Of a stretch of 64,000 nt of DNA, positions 60,069-64,000 are shown piece by piece. The stretch lies in NCBI RefSeq assembly GCF_049800915.1, contig NZ_JBNAFY010000009.1, positions 1-64,000 on the forward strand. The letters run 5' to 3'. The stretch is from Amaricoccus macauensis_A. Its GTDB lineage: Bacteria > Pseudomonadota > Alphaproteobacteria > Rhodobacterales > Rhodobacteraceae. The notes under the pieces were generated by a model. The model was not told the DNA's origin and made no database searches. It was given only the letters and a program-made list of their open reading frames with translations. Position 1 is the first letter of the stretch. Every line of letters starts with the position of its first letter. Position numbers and translations under genes: made by a program.

Positions 60069-62155
60069 TTCGGTCTTACCTCGAGAACTTTAAGGCTTCG
60101 GCCCTCCACGGGATAGGGTTCCGAAAGGTCTGCCGGAATGCCCACGCGTGTCGCCAGGCCGGTAGCGGTATCCACGAGCAAGGACCAATCTCCGGCGTCT
60201 GCGAATGCGCCGAGATCGAAGGGAACTGTTTCGAAATGAGCGTTGAAGAGCATGATCGTCTTCAATTCCTCGGTGTCGAGCAGGAAACCCAAGGTGCGCG
60301 ACTCGCCGTTTTCCCAATCTTCTTCCTGCATAGGTTTGCCGTCGGGTCGAAGCCATTCGACATCGATTGGGTCCTTGCCCTCTGCGGTCTTGTGAATGAA
60401 GTTCGGGTAGCGGAAAAGCAGGCATGACTTGCGAAGCGATATCATCGCCGAGATGAAATCGAAGAAATCCTGATCGCGCTCGGAGACGTTTTCGAGGTCG
60501 AGCCAGTTGAGTGGTGTGTCCTGGCAATAGGTGTTGTTGTTGCCGTCCTGGGTGCGGCCGATCTCGTCGCCCATCAGCATCATGGGTGTGCCTTGCGAGA
60601 GCAGCATGGTCGCGGCCATGGCGCGCCGCAGCCGGTCGCGGAGGTCAAGGATTTCCTCGTCGTCGGTCGGGCCTTCTGCGCCGCAGTTCCAGCTCTTGTT
60701 GTCATCGTGGCCGTCGTTGTTGCCCTCGCCGTTGGCCTCGTTGTGCTTGTCGTTGTAAGATACGGTGTCCATCAGGGTGAAACCGTCATGGGCGGTGATG
60801 AAATTCACGCTGGCCCAGGGCCTGCGCCCGCGCTTGTCGAAGAGTCCGGCGGAGCCCATGAGATGGGCCGAGAGCCCGCCGATCTGGCCGGCATCGCCCT
60901 TCCAGTAGGAGCGGATCGTGTCGCGATACTGGTCGTTCCATTCGGCCCAGCCGGGAGGGAAGTTCCCGACCTGATAGCCGTAGGGGCCGGTGTCCCAGGG
61001 TTCGGCGATCAGTTTGACGCGGGACAGCACCGGATCCTGGCGTACCGCATCGAGGAAGGTCGCGTCCGATGAGAATGTGTCGCGGTCGCGCCCCAGGGAA
61101 CTTGCGAGGTCGAAGCGGAACCCGTCCACATGGCAGGTCTCGACCCAGTAGCGCAAGGAATCCATTACCATCTGAAGCACGCGGTTGTGCTTGAGGTTGA
61201 CCGTGTTCCCGCAGCCCGTGGTGTCGTAGTAGTAGCGCGGATCGTCCGCCAAGATGTAGTAGGAGGCGTTGTCGATCCCGCGGAAGCTGAGGGTCGGCCC
61301 CATTTGGTTGCCTTCGGCCGTGTGATTGTAGACCACATCGAGGATCACCTCGATATTGGCCTCATGTAGGCGTCGGACCATCAGCTTGAACTCATGCAGG
61401 TCCGAACCGGAGGATAAGTAGCGCGTGGCGGGCGCGAAGAAGCCGACCGTATTGTAGCCCCAGTAGTTCGTGAGGTTCTTCTCGATCAGATAGCGGTCGT
61501 CGAAAAATGCCTGCACCGGCATCAACTCGACGGCCGTTACGCCGAGCTTGACCAGATGGTCGATGGCACGCGGATCGGCGAGGCCGGCGAACGTGCCGCG
61601 AAACTGATCGGGAATGTCGCGATTGAGGGCGGTGAGGCCTTTCACGTGCGCCTCATAGATGATCGTCTCGGCCCAGGGGTGCGCGGGGCGAATATCTGGA
61701 CCCCAGGTGACCGCGGGATCGACCACGACGCATTTCGGCATCACGAAAGCCGAGTTGCGGCGGTCGAAGGACAGATCCTCCGCACGGTGCCCGATCCGGT
61801 AGCCGAAGACGGAATCGTGCCAGCGGATTTCGGTGTTGAACTGCTTCGCGTAGGGGTCGAGCAGAAGCTTGTTGGGATTGAAGCGGTGCCCGGACTGCGG
61901 CTCGTAAGGACCATGAACCCGGTAGCCGTAAAGTTGGCCCGGACGGACCTCGGGCAGATAGCCGTGCCAGACCTCGTGGGTGTATTCGGGCAACGGAATG
62001 CGCGCGGTTTCGCGGCGGCCATTCGCATCAAAGAGGCAGAGCTCAACCTTCGTGGCGTTGGCCGAGAAAAGCGCAAAGTTGACCCCGGACCCGTCCCAAG
62101 TCGCTCCGAGCGGGAACGGGCTGCCTTCCCTTACCCTGTAGCCTTGGACCTGCAT
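60065..62155 (-). CDS. glgX: Glycogen debranching enzyme GlgX/TreX
   Basis: A 696-residue isoamylase-type GH13 enzyme removing alpha-1,6 branches. The N-terminal CBM48 domain (GATWDGSGVNFALFSANATKVELCLFD) is followed by the EAHVKGLT isoamylase mark, VVYNHTAEG, DGFRFDLASSLGRD with the nucleophile, KLIAEPWD and NFITAHDGFTL (the GH13 His-Asp pair). The C-terminus is a beta domain. First gene of the four-gene cluster, with a 140-base gap to the chemoreceptor upstream. It supplies linear maltooligosaccharides to TreY. Confidence 0.95.
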   Translation of the reverse strand: MQVQGYRVREGSPFPLGATWDGSGVNFALFSANATKVELCLFDANGRRETARIPLPEYTHEVWHGYLPEVRPGQLYGYRVHGPYEPQSGHRFNPNKLLLDPYAKQFNTEIRWHDSVFGYRIGHRAEDLSFDRRNSAFVMPKCVVVDPAVTWGPDIRPAHPWAETIIYEAHVKGLTALNRDIPDQFRGTFAGLADPRAIDHLVKLGVTAVELMPVQAFFDDRYLIEKNLTNYWGYNTVGFFAPATRYLSSGSDLHEFKLMVRRLHEANIEVILDVVYNHTAEGNQMGPTLSFRGIDNASYYILADDPRYYYDTTGCGNTVNLKHNRVLQMVMDSLRYWVETCHVDGFRFDLASSLGRDRDTFSSDATFLDAVRQDPVLSRVKLIAEPWDTGPYGYQVGNFPPGWAEWNDQYRDTIRSYWKGDAGQIGGLSAHLMGSAGLFDKRGRRPWASVNFITAHDGFTLMDTVSYNDKHNEANGEGNNDGHDDNKSWNCGAEGPTDDEEILDLRDRLRRAMAATMLLSQGTPMMLMGDEIGRTQDGNNNTYCQDTPLNWLDLENVSERDQDFFDFISAMISLRKSCLLFRYPNFIHKTAEGKDPIDVEWLRPDGKPMQEEDWENGESRTLGFLLDTEELKTIMLFNAHFETVPFDLGAFADAGDWSLLVDTATGLATRVGIPADLSEPYPVEGRSLKVLEVRPK

Positions 62156-62296
62156 TCGCTCTGCCCCCTATGTTCCGCAGGGCAGTCCCTGATCGCCGCC
62201 CGCTTATCCTTAACGGAGACTTGGCTGAGGGGTTTCAAAAGGCAAGCAAGATGATCGCGAAAATCGTGGATGTGCACATAAAAGCGGCTGGTCGAT
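62156..62296. other. Short gap upstream of the trehalose operon
   Basis: The 141-base gap between the chemoreceptor stop and glgX probably holds the operon promoter. No operator or general-stress sigma-factor promoter could be identified by eye. Confidence 0.35.
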
Positions 62297-64000
62297 TCAG
62301 GCGACGTCGCGCGTCTCGTGATCGAGCGAGAACCGCTCCACCGAGGCGGCGAGCGTCCGTGCCTCCGCCGACAGGGACGCGGCCGCGGTCGTGGTTTCCT
62401 CGAAGGCGGCGGCGTTGTCCTGCGTCATGCTGTCGAGCCGCGTCGTGGTGGCATTGATTTCCTGCAGTCCGGCAGATTGCGCCTCGACCGATTCCGCGAT
62501 CTCGGTCACGTTTTGCGAAATCAGGGTGATTGCCGTTGCAATGGCCTCGATGAAGGCCCCTGTCTGACCTACGAGTTCCACACCCTGCCGTGTGTGTTCG
62601 CCACTCTGGGACAGAAGTTGGCCGATTTCCCGCGCGGCGTCGGATGACCGCTGCGCCAGCGCCCGGACCTCGGACGCCACGACCGCGAAACCGCGACCGG
62701 CCTCGCCTGCGCGCGCTGCTTCAACACCCGCGTTGAGAGCAAGAAGGTTGGTCTGGAAGGCAATATCCTCGATCACACTGATGATCTTGGTCACGCTTTC
62801 CGAAGAATCCGCAATACGCTGCATTGCTTCTTCCGTGTTGCGGACAATCCCGCTCGACCTGTCGGCTTCGGATTTTGCCTTGCGCGCGGCCTCATCCGTC
62901 GCGCGCGACTTCTCGGCGGCGACGCGGGTTGATTGTGTCAGCCCGTCCAGCGTTCTTGCCGCGGTCTGCAGCGACTGGGCCGAGCTCTCGATGCGACTGG
63001 AAAGTTCGCTCGTCGAGGCGCTGATACCGGAAGAACCGCTCTGGACATTGGCGGCGCTCTCCCGGATTGCGGACATCACCTCGGACAGAGTGCTGACGGT
63101 CGCGTTGAAATCGGCGCGCAGCGGCTCGTAGCCTTTTGGGAATTTCCGGTCGATCCGAGAGGCGAGGTCGCCTGATGCGAGGCGGCTCAATGCATTGGCG
63201 AGTTCGCTCACGACCTTGGCCTGTTCCTCGTGGCGGGCGCGTCTTTCGGCCTCCGCCATTTCTTCGAGGCTGCGTCTCTCGGCTTCCTGCTCCGCCCGGC
63301 GCCGTTGTTCTTCCCGCTGTCTTTCTCCTCTGCGGCGCTCTTCCTCGAGGAGGGCTTCCGCGCTTCTGCGCTCTGCCTCGCGCCTGTTCTCTGCGGCCTC
63401 CTGCGCCTGGCGGGCCTCATATTCGGCGGCGTCCTTCTCCCGCTTGGCGAGGCGTTCGGCCTCGATCATGTTGTCGCGGAATACTTGCAGGGCGTTCATG
63501 AGTTGGCCGATTTCGCCGCCCATTCCGGTCTTGCTGACGGCGTCGAGTGCGGAGCGATCTCGTCTCGCCAGTTTTTGCGTGGCGCTGATCGCCGATTTCA
63601 GCGGCCGGATCAGAAGGAACTGGATGCCGACTTGCGCAAGGACGAAGACGATAGCGGTGGCGGCACCGACGGTCAGAAGTTGCCGCTGTGCGCCCTCCAT
63701 GTTGCCATTGAGAGCCGCCCCGGCAATTTCGATATTATCGACAACCGAGTTGCCGTAGTTTGCCGTTTCCAGAGCGATTTCTCCAACGAGCGCCGCCACA
63801 TTGCGGGTGGAGGTGGCCATTTCCCGGCGGGACAGCAATACTTCGCGGCGAGAGGCGGCAATCCCTGTTTCTGGCGCGATGAAGGGGCGCATCCGGTCGA
63901 TCTCGTCTACATAGTCCGGCAGGGTGCGTTCGGTGAAGCGTTTCATCTTGTCCCAAGCATCGCGCAATTCCGCTTCCGCCACATCAAGGTCATCCAGTCC
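62297..64000 (-). CDS. Methyl-accepting chemotaxis protein (N-terminus beyond the right edge)
   Basis: The last gene is cut by the window end; 567 codons are visible with the frame open to 64000. The visible part begins in the helical periplasmic sensor, then a membrane helix (codons near 63620-63700, TAIVFVLAQVGIQFLLI), a HAMP, a ~60-residue Arg/Glu-rich helix, a second HAMP-like region and the MCP hairpin with tip IAFQTNLLALNAGVEAARAGEAGRGFAVVASEVR. No CheR/CheB pentapeptide is at the C-terminus. The GTG at 63982 is internal. Signal unknown. Confidence 0.9.
   Translation of the reverse strand, partial: GLDDLDVAEAELRDAWDKMKRFTERTLPDYVDEIDRMRPFIAPETGIAASRREVLLSRREMATSTRNVAALVGEIALETANYGNSVVDNIEIAGAALNGNMEGAQRQLLTVGAATAIVFVLAQVGIQFLLIRPLKSAISATQKLARRDRSALDAVSKTGMGGEIGQLMNALQVFRDNMIEAERLAKREKDAAEYEARQAQEAAENRREAERRSAEALLEEERRRGERQREEQRRRAEQEAERRSLEEMAEAERRARHEEQAKVVSELANALSRLASGDLASRIDRKFPKGYEPLRADFNATVSTLSEVMSAIRESAANVQSGSSGISASTSELSSRIESSAQSLQTAARTLDGLTQSTRVAAEKSRATDEAARKAKSEADRSSGIVRNTEEAMQRIADSSESVTKIISVIEDIAFQTNLLALNAGVEAARAGEAGRGFAVVASEVRALAQRSSDAAREIGQLLSQSGEHTRQGVELVGQTGAFIEAIATAITLISQNVTEIAESVEAQSAGLQEINATTTRLDSMTQDNAAAFEETTTAAASLSAEARTLAASVERFSLDHETRDVA

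Noticed and set aside
1..64000. tRNA genes, rRNA genes or CRISPR arrays
   Set aside because: No T-loop-like GGTTCRAATCC in a cloverleaf context and no regularly spaced repeats were seen.

Overview
The window looks like DNA of a marine-type alphaproteobacterium of the Rhodobacterales (Roseobacter group or relatives). The reasons are a plasmid replicase of the Rhodobacterales DnaA-like type (a winged-helix protein with a DnaA domain-I-like C-terminus) beside parAB, a BcsN-containing cellulose operon, an alphaproteobacterial glycine-betaine transporter, HWE-family kinase signalling and McpX-like chemoreceptors. By eye the left part (about 1-30 kb) is only moderately GC-rich (a 60-base sample at 3001 holds 29 G+C) and the right part is clearly richer (40 of 60 at 42001). 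The window therefore reads as a mosaic: an extrachromosomal-type replication region with accessory genes on the left, and genes usually chromosomal (nadABC, rpe, glgX/treZ/treY) on the right.

Left part. The end of an IS5-family element (1-419) is followed by an ABC-2 exporter (426-2110), a DeoR regulator with an MFS permease (2309-4214), an FAH-fold hydrolase and a TonB-like protein (4218-6008). A compact cellulose operon runs leftward: bcsN-bcsA-bcsB-bcsZ and a large periplasmic TPR protein (15091-6585). Next come a lipoprotein-release pair (LolC/E-like plus LolD, 15448-17419), serine acetyltransferase, and a PAS histidine kinase. The replication module (21701-25306) comprises parB, parA, a gene-free putative origin with iteron-like GGGGACAT repeats, and the DnaA-like replicase. 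Four copies of a TTCCC-N4-GGGAA palindrome lie in and beside parAB and are candidate centromere sites. A glutaryl-CoA dehydrogenase gene follows the replicase directly. A three-gene membrane/ClpP-like cassette, including a 41-residue small membrane protein, and a TetR/AhpD-like divergent pair with two clear operators complete this part.

Right part. It begins with a Nudix hydrolase and an FAD oxidoreductase. It continues with a proXWV-type glycine betaine ABC transporter (36243-33078), an SDR/membrane protein pair with a divergent AraC regulator, rpe, an MgtC-like protein, and an ATP-dependent DNA ligase with its MBL exonuclease partner. The complete de novo NAD operon nadA-nadB-nadC (46769-43266) follows. 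Then come a PHB-depolymerase-family esterase, an AhpD-like/HWE kinase with its response regulator, a double-PAS chemoreceptor, and an acyl-CoA thioesterase. A tightly overlapping glycogen-to-trehalose operon glgX-treZ-malQ-treY (62155-53705) precedes a second chemoreceptor that runs off the right edge.

Functional themes are surface attachment (cellulose, two chemoreceptors), osmotic and stress adaptation (betaine import, trehalose from glycogen) and stable inheritance of a replicon. I saw no rRNA, tRNA, CRISPR array or prophage. The strongest second-look items are the replication/partition module with its repeats, the ClpP-like membrane cassette, the AhpD-like kinase fusion and the TetR operators.
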